NCBI RefSeq assembly: GCF_902459615.1
Contig: NZ_CABPSA010000002.1
Location: 434,001-498,000, forward strand
Length of the DNA stretch: 64,000 bases
Reading direction: 5' to 3'
Source of the DNA: Pandoraea commovens
Lineage (GTDB): Bacteria; Pseudomonadota; Gammaproteobacteria; Burkholderiales; Burkholderiaceae
Positions 41,378-50,922 of the stretch are shown piece by piece; within the stretch, counting starts at the first letter, position 1; each line of letters opens with the position of its first letter. The notes under the pieces are model-generated. The model worked only from the letters and a program-made list of their open reading frames with translations, was not told the origin of the DNA and did not search any database. The position numbers and the translations under genes were made by a program.

Positions 41378-41944
41378 TCAGAGGGCTGCCGGTTCAGCCA
41401 GATGGACGGTGAGGCGCTTGAGTGCACGCACTTGACGCAGTGCGACGCGCAGATCGCCAGTCGAAATTAGGCCGATGCCTCCCTCGTCGTCGCTAAGCGG
41501 CTGACCGTCGCGCTCATAGACGACCAGTGCGCCGATACCGATCGACGTGTTGTACAGCTCGTGCCACGAGAACATGACGGTGTAGCCGTCCGCGCCCTGT
41601 GCGAGCACATACGCTCGCGTGAAGTCGCGGGCCTGTGGTAGACGCCATTGCGCGACGTCGAGCAGCGCCGTGAGCCGCACGCCCTTGTACTCGCTCGCGC
41701 TGCGCACTTTGCGACCGGACAGACAGACGACGTCGAGCGGCCCGGTCAACTGCGTGGGCAGGCGCATGAGTGCGCACAGATCGAAGGAGTGACGGCGTTT
41801 GACACTGCCCGAGACGACGACTTCGCGCGACGTGTGCAAAGCCGTCGCGGGCGGTGGCACAGATGTCGGTGAGAGGCCGGTCGGCGCAGGACTGACGAGC
41901 GTGAGCGGTGCGCCGAGGTTCGCGCGCAAGGGGTCGATGGGCAT
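41378..41944 (-). CDS. Small molybdopterin-binding-fold protein (oxidoreductase-like)
   Basis: The 188-residue protein starts at ATG 41944. Residues about 50-180 match the oxidoreductase molybdopterin-binding domain of the SUOX/YedY fold: PLDVVCLSGRKVRSASEYKG, VRLTALLDVAQWRLPQARDF, FSWHELYNTSIGIGALVVYE and RALKRLTVHLAEP. The usual MPT-coordinating Cys position reads DVVCLSG and could be the ligand. No signal peptide is evident (N-terminus MPIDPLRANLGAPLTLVSPA). Truncated members of this fold without the dimerisation domain are common orphans in proteobacteria. Function is unknown. Confidence 0.75.
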   Translation of the reverse strand: MPIDPLRANLGAPLTLVSPAPTGLSPTSVPPPATALHTSREVVVSGSVKRRHSFDLCALMRLPTQLTGPLDVVCLSGRKVRSASEYKGVRLTALLDVAQWRLPQARDFTRAYVLAQGADGYTVMFSWHELYNTSIGIGALVVYERDGQPLSDDEGGIGLISTGDLRVALRQVRALKRLTVHLAEPAAL

Positions 41945-42138
41945 GGTGGATTCGGTGTGTCGGCCTGGGGGAGCCGGTCGCCCCAATATAGCGGCCGACC
42001 CCGGCGCAGACATACGAAGTCGCTGATAGCGGCTATTCGCGGCGCAAAAGCACGGAAAAAAGCCGGGCCGAAGCAGGCCCTGCATAGGCTCACTACTGCC
42101 GATGGGCGTCACGCACCGCACCGCGACGCCCGCAAGCA

Positions 42139-45100
42139 TCAGCTGCCGTAGCGGGCAGGGCGTGTCGCCCCGGCGATTTTACCGGTATGACGTGCGGCGA
42201 CCTCCGCCAGCGTGGCGCGCGCTTCCTGCACGTCCGCCAGCGTCTCGCCACCTTGCAGGGCGTCGAGCGCGTCGCGCAGCACGGTCATGCATTCGGCGTC
42301 ACTCAGCGTTTCCGGTGCGTTGCCACCGCCCAGACGCAACAGACTGTGCGCGGCGCGCAGCGTCAGCATGGGCGATGCCTGCGCCCGCGCGATTTGCAGC
42401 GCGTGTTCGAGCCACGGACGGATCGCGTCGTCGGCGTGATGTCCGGCACGCAGGAAGTTTCCCTTCTGACGCAGGAACTCCGCCTGCCAGTGCCCGTCGC
42501 TACGACGCGCCGACAAGTGCGCGCCGCGCTCAGCCGCATGCAAACCGAGTGCGATATCGCCGGTGCCCGCGCACGCTTCGACGAGCAGACCGAAGAACAT
42601 CCCTTCAACGCCACCCATTGTTTCGCTGAGCCGACCGACGCTGTCGGTAATGCGCTCCAGACCGTTCACATCGCCGCGCGACGCGAGTGCCCACCCGCGA
42701 ATCGTCTGCCCGGCGAGCGCCCAGAGGGCCACGCCAGCCTCGGACGCCACTTCGGTCGCCTCGCTCGCCAGCGCTTCGGCGGGCGCGACTTCGCGGCGCA
42801 GACGTCGCAGCATCGCCGCGAACACCAGCGCAAAGGCGAACGAGTATCGGCGGCCCTGCTGACGTCCCATCGCCAACGCTTCTTCGCTCGCGGCGAGCGA
42901 TGCGTTGTGGCGCCCTGTGAACCAGTAAGCCCACGAGAGGAACGACAGGCCCGTAATGCGCGCGTCTTCGCCGAGGCCGGTGTCGGCCTGTTCGGGGCGG
43001 TAGTGCGCCAGACCGGTTTCCAGTGCCGTGATGGCCCCGCCGAAGTCACCGTGGCAGCACAGGCTATTGCCCAGCGCGTAGTACGCGTGTGCGAGCAGCG
43101 GTGAGGCACCGGCTTGCTCGGCAATCAGGATGAGCTTGCGCGCGAGTTCCACGCTGCGCTCGAAGCCGCTCCACGAGCTTGAACCGAGCCACAGTCCCCA
43201 GTACACGGGGAAAAGCGTGACGTCGTCGCCCATTGGCTGTGCCAGCGCCAGTGCCGTCTCGAAGTTGTGACGCGCAGGCTCCGAGCCGTAACCGTGCAGG
43301 GAGACGAGCGGCACGCCCAACGCCATGCGCAGTTGCAATTCGCGCGCGGCGGTCTGTGCGCTGGTACCGGTCTGACGCAGCACGTCGAGCGCGCTCTGAT
43401 AGTGGGCACACGCCTCACGAAATGCCTGACGGCCGGTCGCGTACTCGCCCGCAAGGCGGTAGTGCTCAATGGCGGCGTCGGGTTCGTCCGCCTGACGGAA
43501 GTGCCACGCCAGCACTTCGGGTTCGGTCTGAACGGAAGCGTGATCGCGCATCGCCAGTGCAATGCGGCGGTGCGCGTCTTGTCGGCGCTCTTGCGGCTGT
43601 GCGTCGTACGCGGCTTTATGCAGCAGCGCATGACGGAAGACGTAGCGTCCGAAATCCTGACGCTGCACGAGGGCGCAGGCGACGAGCGTGTCCAGCGCGC
43701 GCTCGACGAGCGCCATCGAACGGCCGCTCGCGGCGGCCAGCAATTCGGCGTGAAACTCATGGCCGAGGCACGACGCGAAGTGCGCCACGGGCTTGGCGCT
43801 GCCCGCCGCGTCGATGCGCGCCATCATCAGTTCCTGAAGGCTCGCGGGCATCGGCATGGTGTTCACAGCGTTGCGTCCGCCTTGTTGCGCGGCCGTCGCG
43901 CGTGCCAGCTCCTGAAGGAACAGCGGCACGCCTTCGGCCAGATGCACGATGCGCTCGCGCATGGCGGCAGGCAAGGCGACGCGCGGCGTGGCGGCGCGCA
44001 CGATGGAGGCTGCCGCCCCCGCATCGAGCGGTGCGAGATCGATACGGCGAAGTCCGACGGTATGCCGCCAGGGCAACTCGAATTCGGGGCGCGCGCCGAC
44101 GATCAGCAAGCGTCCGCCCGGCGCATTCTCCGCCATCACGGCGAGCAATTCTTGCGTGGACGGATCGGCCCAGTGTGCGTCGTCGAGCGTAATCACACCG
44201 CCGTCAGGCAATAGCGCGGCGAGGAGTGTGGGCGCTTCGTTGAGCACAGCCTGCTTCCACGCATGCGGCACATTGCCGTCGGCGTGCATGTCGAACAGCG
44301 CGCGCAGACGCCTCAGGGCGAGCAGCGCGGGTTGGGGCAACTGCGAGGCCTCGACCGTCGACTGGGCACGCAGCCAGCGCGCGATCGGATGGAACGGCGT
44401 GCCTGCACCGTCCTGTGCGCAGGCGAGATCGATGGAGCGCAGACCGCCCGTCTCGACGAAGTGACGCACGAGCGCTGTCTTGCCGATACCGGCTTCGCCG
44501 ATGACCAGCGCCAATACGTCGTGGCCGGTGCTGGCGTCGCGCATGGCCGCATGGGCGGCGGTGAGTTCTGCCAGTGCGGCATCGCGACCGAAGAGCGTGG
44601 CCGCTCGGCGGCGCGAACGACGCTCGGGGGTGGGATCGGGATTGACGCGAAAGACCGGAATCTCGCGATTGCCGTGACGCTCGCGCACGCTGCCGTGCGC
44701 CGTTGTGGCAATGGCAACACCGATGAGGCGCTGCGTGGCGTCGCAGATCACGACTTCGCCGGGCAACGCCATGTCGGCGAGCTGCGTGGCCGAGCGCGAG
44801 ACGCGACCGCCCGTGTCGGGACTGTCGTCGGCTGCCGAGCTGATCACGAGGCCTGTGTGAACGCCCACACCGATGCCAACGCGTACGGTGCTCGCTTGCA
44901 CGCAGCGCATGGCGGCTTCGACGGCATGACGTCCTGCACCTTCGAGTGCCGTGGGGTAACCGAAGTAGCCGAGCAGGCCGCCGGTCGGGGTGCGCAACGT
45001 GTAGCCCCACGACTGTCGCAGGATCGTTTCGCACTGCACGAGGGGCGGGCGCATCATCGCGACGAGCTGGTCGGGATCGTCCACGCCATTGGGGGCGAGT

Positions 45101-45918
45101 TCGATCGCGACGACGGTGATCTGGCGGCGCTCGGGGCCGGTCGCGCGCTGCTCCATGCGCGCAGGCGGCGTCTCGAGCAGTTGCGTCAGCGCGTCGCCGG
45201 GCAATTCGCCGAGTTCTTCATGCAGGATGTCGCACAGACGGCGGTATTCCGTCTCGGCGTCGTCGCGACGTCCGGCGCGTAGCAGCAGCGCGATCAGGCA
45301 ATGCCAGCCGGCTTCGTCGAAAGGGGCCAGCGCTACGAGCTGACGCGCGTGAGCCAGCGCCTGATCGAGATCGCCCAGACGAGCGTAACCGTCCGCAAGC
45401 AGACGTTCGCCGAAGACACGGCGGCGCTGATATTCGTCGCGTTGCAGTTCGATCCACTGTTCGAGATCCGGCGTGTCGCGCACCGAAAGGCCGTGAAGGA
45501 ACGGCCCCTGATATAGCGCGACGGCATCTGCCAGATGCTGGAGGTGCGCCGCGAGATCGAGTCCGGTGACGCCGTCGAGCGTGCGGTTCGCCTGCTCGAT
45601 CATGCTCGCGAAGACATGCGCGTCGATCCACAGCCCGGTTTCCGGACGCAGACGCACGACCTGACGATCGGATTCGAAGAGTTCGTCGCCGAGGGTGTCG
45701 CGCAGATGGAACAGCATGCGCTTGAGCTTGTCGCGACCGCCCTGGCCGTCTTCGTCGGGCCAGAAGAGGTCGGCCAGCGCGCCGCGTGTGTGATAGCCCG
45801 GTTGCAGGGCGAGATAGGCGAGCAGGCCGCGCGCTTTCGTGTATTTCACGGCGCAGGCCTGTTTGCCTTGTTCGACCCGCATCGGTCCGAGCAAGTAGAG
45901 CGATCTGTTGGCTTGCAT
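42139..45918 (-). CDS. SARP/BTAD regulator fused to degenerate cyclase, AAA ATPase and TPR-like domains
   Basis: From ATG 45918 (AAGGA just upstream) the protein has 1259 residues; ATG 45987 is an alternative start. Domains in order: a SARP-type winged HTH (about 5-95; AVKYTKARGLLAYLALQPGY, FHLRDTLGDELFES), a BTAD helical domain (about 100-250), a class III cyclase-homology domain (about 275-445), an AAA_16 ATPase (about 460-720; Walker A in VIGEAGIGKTALVRH, Walker B in GVITLDDAHWADPS), and a long helical TPR-like half. In the cyclase part both metal Asp positions are lost (VAIELAPNG, PTGGLLGYFGYP), so it should not make cAMP. Such proteins act as large ATP-switch transcription factors. Confidence 0.88.
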   Translation of the reverse strand: MQANRSLYLLGPMRVEQGKQACAVKYTKARGLLAYLALQPGYHTRGALADLFWPDEDGQGGRDKLKRMLFHLRDTLGDELFESDRQVVRLRPETGLWIDAHVFASMIEQANRTLDGVTGLDLAAHLQHLADAVALYQGPFLHGLSVRDTPDLEQWIELQRDEYQRRRVFGERLLADGYARLGDLDQALAHARQLVALAPFDEAGWHCLIALLLRAGRRDDAETEYRRLCDILHEELGELPGDALTQLLETPPARMEQRATGPERRQITVVAIELAPNGVDDPDQLVAMMRPPLVQCETILRQSWGYTLRTPTGGLLGYFGYPTALEGAGRHAVEAAMRCVQASTVRVGIGVGVHTGLVISSAADDSPDTGGRVSRSATQLADMALPGEVVICDATQRLIGVAIATTAHGSVRERHGNREIPVFRVNPDPTPERRSRRRAATLFGRDAALAELTAAHAAMRDASTGHDVLALVIGEAGIGKTALVRHFVETGGLRSIDLACAQDGAGTPFHPIARWLRAQSTVEASQLPQPALLALRRLRALFDMHADGNVPHAWKQAVLNEAPTLLAALLPDGGVITLDDAHWADPSTQELLAVMAENAPGGRLLIVGARPEFELPWRHTVGLRRIDLAPLDAGAAASIVRAATPRVALPAAMRERIVHLAEGVPLFLQELARATAAQQGGRNAVNTMPMPASLQELMMARIDAAGSAKPVAHFASCLGHEFHAELLAAASGRSMALVERALDTLVACALVQRQDFGRYVFRHALLHKAAYDAQPQERRQDAHRRIALAMRDHASVQTEPEVLAWHFRQADEPDAAIEHYRLAGEYATGRQAFREACAHYQSALDVLRQTGTSAQTAARELQLRMALGVPLVSLHGYGSEPARHNFETALALAQPMGDDVTLFPVYWGLWLGSSSWSGFERSVELARKLILIAEQAGASPLLAHAYYALGNSLCCHGDFGGAITALETGLAHYRPEQADTGLGEDARITGLSFLSWAYWFTGRHNASLAASEEALAMGRQQGRRYSFAFALVFAAMLRRLRREVAPAEALASEATEVASEAGVALWALAGQTIRGWALASRGDVNGLERITDSVGRLSETMGGVEGMFFGLLVEACAGTGDIALGLHAAERGAHLSARRSDGHWQAEFLRQKGNFLRAGHHADDAIRPWLEHALQIARAQASPMLTLRAAHSLLRLGGGNAPETLSDAECMTVLRDALDALQGGETLADVQEARATLAEVAARHTGKIAGATRPARYGS

Positions 45919-46179
45919 TGTCCTTGGACGGCAAATAAGCAAAACCGGCGGGGCCGCGGGGGCATGCGCCGGTATTGCGAATTTCATGATGTCATCCCGT
46001 CGGCATGCCAACGAGACGCCAAGGCCGTTCCGGGGGGGCTCCGGCCGAATGCTTTAGGTATTACATACCGAAGTATAAACAGGTGTCTTAATTCCGTCGG
46101 AAATACCTTAAAGAATCGGTAATGAATACCCAGGGTGTCATGCGCGCGCCACGGTGATGTGCGGGGGTGTCCGGAACCC

Positions 46180-47259
46180 TCAGGCGGGGGCTTGCCAGAT
46201 GGTCGCATCGGCGGCGTCGATGCGACGGGGCAGTAGCCCCGCCTGCGTGAAGACGTCCGCAATGCGCTGCTGCTCGGCGACGGCGTCGCGCACGACCGGC
46301 TGCACGTCGTAGCTACGGCGCTTGTTGGCGGCTTCCACGGTGGCGACGTCGAGTCCCCATACCGGCGACAACTGAGCCGCCGCCCCGCGCGGGTTGGTGC
46401 GTACCCACTGACCGGTCTCGCGCAACGTGCGATAGACGTCGCGCAGCACGGCGTCGTGATCGCGTGCGAAGGCGGGCGTGGCGAGGTAGTAGCGCTGATA
46501 GCCAGCCAGTCCGCGTGCGGTGGTCAGCGTGCGCACCTTGTCCTGGCGCTCGACGCTCGCGAGGAACGGATCCCACGTCACCCAGGCGTCGACATTGCCG
46601 CTGGCGAACGCCGCACGGCCGTCCGCCGGAGTGAGGTAGGCGGGCTGCACGTCGTTGATTCGCAGACCAACGCTTTGCAGTGCCGCGATGAGCAGATAGT
46701 GCACGCCCGCGCCCTTCGTCACGGCGATGCGCTTTCCCTTGAGATCCGCGAGCGTCTTGATGGGTGAGTTCTGCGGGACGAGAATCGCTTCGGCGTCCGG
46801 CGACGGGGTCTCGCGCGCGACATAGGCGATGCGCGCCCCCGCCGCCTGGGCAAACACCGGCACCGTGTCCGCGACGTCCGCCGAGAAGTCGATGCTGCCC
46901 ACGTTGAGCGCTTCGAGCAGTGGCAATCCGCTCGTGAATTCGTGCCACGTCAGCGTGACGTTGTGCGGGGCCAGCGCCTGTGCCAGCGTGCCGCGCGCCT
47001 TGGCGAGCACGATGAGCGTCGACGACTTCTGATAACCGATGCGCAGGGTGAGCGGCGCGTTGGCCGCGCGTGCCTGACCGCTGTGCGTCAGCACACCGGC
47101 CGCCCCCGCGATGCCCAGCGCGTTGAGCGCACCGCCCGCGAGCATCGCAGTGCCCGCGCGCTGAAGGAAACGTCGGCGCGCAGGGGGCAGCGGCGAAAGA
47201 GTGGTGTCGTCTGTGTTGTCGACGGCGGCAAGGTGGGCGGGATCGGGCTGGCGGGTCAT
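46180..47259 (-). CDS. Aliphatic sulfonate-type ABC binding protein (SsuA-like), orphan
   Basis: The 359-residue protein starts at ATG 47259. Its signal has a twin-arginine-like RRRFLQRAGTAM. The mature domain is NMT1/SsuA-type: LTLRIGYQKSSTLIVLAKAR, LKGKRIAVTKGAGVHYLLIA, and VDAWVTWDPFLASVERQDKV with the conserved Trp-Asp-Pro. Family members bind alkanesulfonates, taurine or nitrate. No ssuB/ssuC or monooxygenase gene is adjacent, so it would have to work with a permease encoded elsewhere. The next plus-strand gene is a TonB receptor, which may be coincidence. Confidence 0.9.
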   Translation of the reverse strand: MTRQPDPAHLAAVDNTDDTTLSPLPPARRRFLQRAGTAMLAGGALNALGIAGAAGVLTHSGQARAANAPLTLRIGYQKSSTLIVLAKARGTLAQALAPHNVTLTWHEFTSGLPLLEALNVGSIDFSADVADTVPVFAQAAGARIAYVARETPSPDAEAILVPQNSPIKTLADLKGKRIAVTKGAGVHYLLIAALQSVGLRINDVQPAYLTPADGRAAFASGNVDAWVTWDPFLASVERQDKVRTLTTARGLAGYQRYYLATPAFARDHDAVLRDVYRTLRETGQWVRTNPRGAAAQLSPVWGLDVATVEAANKRRSYDVQPVVRDAVAEQQRIADVFTQAGLLPRRIDAADATIWQAPA

Positions 47260-47813
47260 GAGCGATGCTGGGTGAGGGCGGTGGGTGGGAGCGCAAATGC
47301 GGCGCGTTGCGCCGTCCCCACTTGTATCGCGACGCATCGTGCACGCGCCAATAAGCGATTCGGCTTTGCTTAGCGACGTCATTGGCATATCGATAGCGAC
47401 TGGCGTGCTTGCGGTGGGGCCCCGAGAGGAAACGTACTCGAACGCGGCGATATCGTCAGTCAAAACCGCCGCAATGCCCTTCAAGCCCGTAAATGGCGTG
47501 GAAGTCTCGTATTCGTTGCGTCTTCACCCTTAGTGAAAACCCTGCGTTTCAGGGGCGCGAGACGACCAATAGCGATTACAGGTCGACGAAGCAATCTGAA
47601 TGCTTTCATCGCCTTACCGAACATGCGCACCGAACTGGTGCGAACGTGTTACGACGTATTACAAAAAATCGAGTGATTTCAGTGAGTTACCGCGGTGCGC
47701 GCACCTTGTAATGAAAATCATTCTTATTTATATTCGCGCCCCAGATCACTCCTGTGACGTTGTGCCGTCGAGCACGCATTCGTACTCACTCGTTCCGTCG
47801 TACTTCAATCACC
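47260..47813. other. Promoter region of the siderophore receptor gene
   Basis: This 554-base gap has no convincing gene. It contains the Fur-like box at 47708-47728 and the upstream control region of the leftward SsuA-like gene. The stretch from about 47400 is less GC-rich than the surroundings. Confidence 0.5.
47708..47728. promoter_or_regulatory. Fur box upstream of the TonB siderophore receptor
   Basis: GTAATGAAAATCATTCTTAT matches the Fur consensus in most positions, including the central A/T-rich core. It lies about 90-105 bases before the receptor start, consistent with iron repression. Confidence 0.75.
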
Positions 47814-50066
47814 ATGATGCAACGCAAGCCGCTGGCTCTGGCGATGATGGCGATCTTCGCCACGCCGCTCGCCGTCACCTACGCCTCGAATGCGATGGCA
47901 CAAAGCACCGCACCGAACGCGCCCGTCACCAATACTGCGACCCCGGCGGCCACACCCGCCGCACCTGCTGCCTCCGCCCCTGCGGCGGCGCTGCCGCAAA
48001 CGGAGGTCTCCGGCACGTCGATTCGCGAAGAGTACATGCGCGATATGTCGACGGCCGGCGGCAAAGTGCCCACGGCGATCCGCGACATTCCGCAAACGGT
48101 CACGGTCATCGACAAGGCGGTCATGCAGGCGCAGGGTGCGACGTCGTTCGCCGATGCATTGCGCAACTCCCCCGCGATCACGCTGGGCGGCGCCGAGGGC
48201 GGGCAGATCGGCAACAACATCAACCTGCGCGGTTTCAACGCGCGTACGGACATCTATCTCGATGGCTTCCGCGACCGGGGTCAGTATTATCGCGACACGT
48301 TCGATCTGGACGCCATCGAAGTGCTCGAAGGCCCGTCGTCAATGCTGTTCGGGCGCGGATCGACCGGGGGCGTCATCAATCAGGTGAGCAAGCAGGCGAA
48401 CCTCAAGCCGTTGAACGAAGTGTCGGGCACGATTGGGACGAACGACCGGTATCGCGGCTCGTTCGACTTCAATCATCCGCTCTCGGACACGGCCGCGTTC
48501 CGTATCAACGGCTTCGGTCAGGACATTCACTCCACGCGCGACGTGCTGTACAACCAGGACTGGGGTGTCGCGCCGACGCTCAAGCTCGGTATCGGCACGC
48601 CCACGGAAATCACGCTCTCTGCGCTGGTCCAGCACAACCGTGACATGGCGGACTATGGCACGGTCGGTTTCAACGGCAATCCGCTGCCCATCTCGAAGAA
48701 TCAGTTCTACGGGCTGACGACCGACCGCACCGTGCAGGACGTGGTGAGCGTTACGGCCAAGATCGAGCACAAGGTCGACGACAGCCTGAAGATCACGAAC
48801 CAGACGAACTACAGCCGTTATTCGATCGATGCGATCGAGACGTCGCCGCACGCGGTCGGTATCTCCAACGGCAAAGGCGGCTTTACGACGCTGCCGACCG
48901 GGCCGACGCCGGGATTGCCTTCGTATTCGCTTGATCAGCTCTCTGTCCAGTTGCAAAGCCACGACCGTCAGATCACCGACACGGCGCTGTTCAACCAGAC
49001 CGACGTGGTGAAGAAGTTCGATACGGGACCGATCAAACACACCCTGATCGCCGGTGCCGAACTGGGCCGCGACACGTACGAGAATCAGGCTTATCTGCGC
49101 ACGGGTGCGGGGCAGGCGTCGGGCTTCCTTGGATGGATTCCGGCGAACAGCACGGCGTACCTCGCCAGCCTGCCGAACGTCACGACGTCGACCGGCAACC
49201 TCGCGCAAGGCTCGGCAGAGACGGTGGCGTTCTACGCGAACGACACGATCGAACTGAACAAGCAGTGGAAGATCATCGGCGGTCTTCGCTGGGACCGCTA
49301 CAAGGCGCAGCTCTCGAACTCGATCAGCGCACCGGGCTATGCGACGCAGACTGTCAATTACACGAGCGTGCGCACGGGGGTGATCTATCAGCCGAGCGAA
49401 GCGCAGTCGTATTACTTCTCGTACGGCACGTCGTTCAATCCGTCGCTTGAGACGCTGACCGTCACCAACAACACGCAAGCGTTGCCGCCGGAGACGAACG
49501 AATCGTTCGAAGTCGGCAGCAAATGGAATCTGTTCGACGACAACCTCTCGATCAACACGGCGCTGTTCCAGGTCACGAAGAACAATGCGCGCACGCAGAC
49601 CGGCACGAGCGGCGAGTACAGCGACGCAGGCAAGGTGCGCATTCGCGGTGCGGAAGTGAGTGCGACGGGTCACATCACGTCGAACTGGCAAGTGATGGGC
49701 GGCTACATGTTCCTGAACTCGCAGGTCGTGCAGGCCAACGACGGTACGCAGGGCAACGTGCTCGCGAATACGCCGCGCCACTCGCTCACGCTGTGGTCGA
49801 CGTACACGCTCGGCCACTGGGAAGTGGGCGGCGGCATGAACTACATGTCGATGCGTTACGCGGCGAACACCAACCTGATTCGGGTGGGCGGCTACACGCG
49901 TTGGGACGCCACTGTGGCCTATCATCAGCCGAAGTACGACATTCGCTTCAACCTGCTCAACGTGTTCAACAAGACGTATTGGGATGGGCTGATTCAGTCG
50001 GATGGCGGACGCGCGACGCCGGGGATCGGACGCACGGCGCTGCTCACCGGGACGTATCGTTTCTGA
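47814..50066 (+). CDS. TonB-dependent siderophore receptor (Fiu-like)
   Basis: The 750-residue outer-membrane receptor starts at the first of two ATGs (47814). It has a signal peptide ending near NAMA, an Ala/Pro linker, a plug domain (about 70-200; AIRDIPQTVTVIDKAVMQAQ, LRGFNARTDIYLDGFRDRGQ) and a 22-strand barrel ending with the required terminal Phe (TYRF). The plug resembles Fiu/CirA-type catecholate siderophore receptors. The Fur box upstream and the PiuC gene downstream repeat the fiu-ybiX arrangement. It imports an Fe(III)-siderophore with TonB-ExbBD energy, and the siderophore is not identified. Confidence 0.94.
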   Translation: MMQRKPLALAMMAIFATPLAVTYASNAMAQSTAPNAPVTNTATPAATPAAPAASAPAAALPQTEVSGTSIREEYMRDMSTAGGKVPTAIRDIPQTVTVIDKAVMQAQGATSFADALRNSPAITLGGAEGGQIGNNINLRGFNARTDIYLDGFRDRGQYYRDTFDLDAIEVLEGPSSMLFGRGSTGGVINQVSKQANLKPLNEVSGTIGTNDRYRGSFDFNHPLSDTAAFRINGFGQDIHSTRDVLYNQDWGVAPTLKLGIGTPTEITLSALVQHNRDMADYGTVGFNGNPLPISKNQFYGLTTDRTVQDVVSVTAKIEHKVDDSLKITNQTNYSRYSIDAIETSPHAVGISNGKGGFTTLPTGPTPGLPSYSLDQLSVQLQSHDRQITDTALFNQTDVVKKFDTGPIKHTLIAGAELGRDTYENQAYLRTGAGQASGFLGWIPANSTAYLASLPNVTTSTGNLAQGSAETVAFYANDTIELNKQWKIIGGLRWDRYKAQLSNSISAPGYATQTVNYTSVRTGVIYQPSEAQSYYFSYGTSFNPSLETLTVTNNTQALPPETNESFEVGSKWNLFDDNLSINTALFQVTKNNARTQTGTSGEYSDAGKVRIRGAEVSATGHITSNWQVMGGYMFLNSQVVQANDGTQGNVLANTPRHSLTLWSTYTLGHWEVGGGMNYMSMRYAANTNLIRVGGYTRWDATVAYHQPKYDIRFNLLNVFNKTYWDGLIQSDGGRATPGIGRTALLTGTYRF

Positions 50067-50156
50067 AGCTTCTGACCGTTGCCCGGGAAGGCTGAAGAGT
50101 GGCCTGAGCGCTGTTCGTCAAGCCATCCCGCGAAGCACAAAATGACGCACAATACG

Positions 50157-50192
50157 AGGCGCGAACCGGCATCACTGGCCGGGTTCGCGCCT
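50157..50192 (+). terminator. Hairpin between the receptor gene and piuC
   Basis: AGGCGCGAACC (50157-50167) pairs perfectly with GGTTCGCGCCT (50182-50192), followed by TGTGCTTTCTT. It could be a partial terminator that lowers piuC relative to the receptor. Confidence 0.55.
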
Positions 50193-50218
50193 TGTGCTTT
50201 CTTCGAAGGACGCCGCCC

Positions 50219-50905
50219 ATGCAGCTCCGAATACCGAATGTCCTCTGCGCCGATCAGGTGCGTTGGGTCCGTACGAAGCTCGACAACGCGGGCGAAGCGT
50301 GGGTCGACGGCCTTGCCACGGCGGGGTATCAGGGGGCGCCCGTCAAACAGAACCAGCAGATCGACGAACGCTCGCCCGTCGCGCACGAACTCGGCGACAT
50401 GATTCTCGCCGCGCTCGAGCGCAATCCCCTGTTCATCAGCGCCGCGCTTCCGAACAAGGTCTACGCGCCGATGTTCAACCGCTACGGCGAAGGCATGCAC
50501 TTCGGTAACCATGTGGACGGCGCGATCCGTCTGCAACCGGGCAGCGGCATGCGCATCCGCACCGACATCTCTGCCACGCTGTTTCTTGCGTCGCCGGATG
50601 AATACGACGGCGGCGAACTCGTCATCGAAGATCAGTACGGTGCGCATCAGGTGAAGCTCGCGGCGGGGGACATGGTGCTGTACCCGGCGACCAGCCTGCA
50701 TCGTGTCAATCCGATTACGCGCGGTGTGCGCGTGGGGTGCTTCTTCTGGGTGCAGAGTCTCGTGCGCGACGACACGCAGCGCACGTTGCTCTTCGATATG
50801 GATAACGCCATTCAGCGTCTGAACACGACGGACGCGGACGAGACGGCGCGTCGCACGCTCGTGGGCTGTTACCACAACCTGCTGCGGGTCTGGAGTGAGA
50901 CCTGA
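50219..50905 (+). CDS. piuC: PiuC/YbiX-family Fe(II) 2-oxoglutarate hydroxylase
   Basis: The 228-residue protein starts at ATG 50219 after GAAGGA. It begins MQLRIPNVLCADQVRWVRTK and holds the PKHD-type 2OG-Fe(II) core: the His-X-Asp pair in HFGNHVDGAIR, the distal His in ATSLHRVNPITRG, and oxoglutarate-binding Arg in GVRVGCFFWVQSL. In E. coli and Pseudomonas it is linked to Fiu-type receptors and needs iron and oxygen. Its natural substrate is unsettled. It probably shares the Fur-controlled transcript of the receptor. Confidence 0.95.
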   Translation: MQLRIPNVLCADQVRWVRTKLDNAGEAWVDGLATAGYQGAPVKQNQQIDERSPVAHELGDMILAALERNPLFISAALPNKVYAPMFNRYGEGMHFGNHVDGAIRLQPGSGMRIRTDISATLFLASPDEYDGGELVIEDQYGAHQVKLAAGDMVLYPATSLHRVNPITRGVRVGCFFWVQSLVRDDTQRTLLFDMDNAIQRLNTTDADETARRTLVGCYHNLLRVWSET

Positions 50906-50922
50906 ACGAACGGAGCGCAAAA

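Noticed and set aside
48339-49925. A 528-codon minus-strand frame
   Set aside because: It is antisense to the TonB receptor with Arg/Val/His bias and no recognisable domain.
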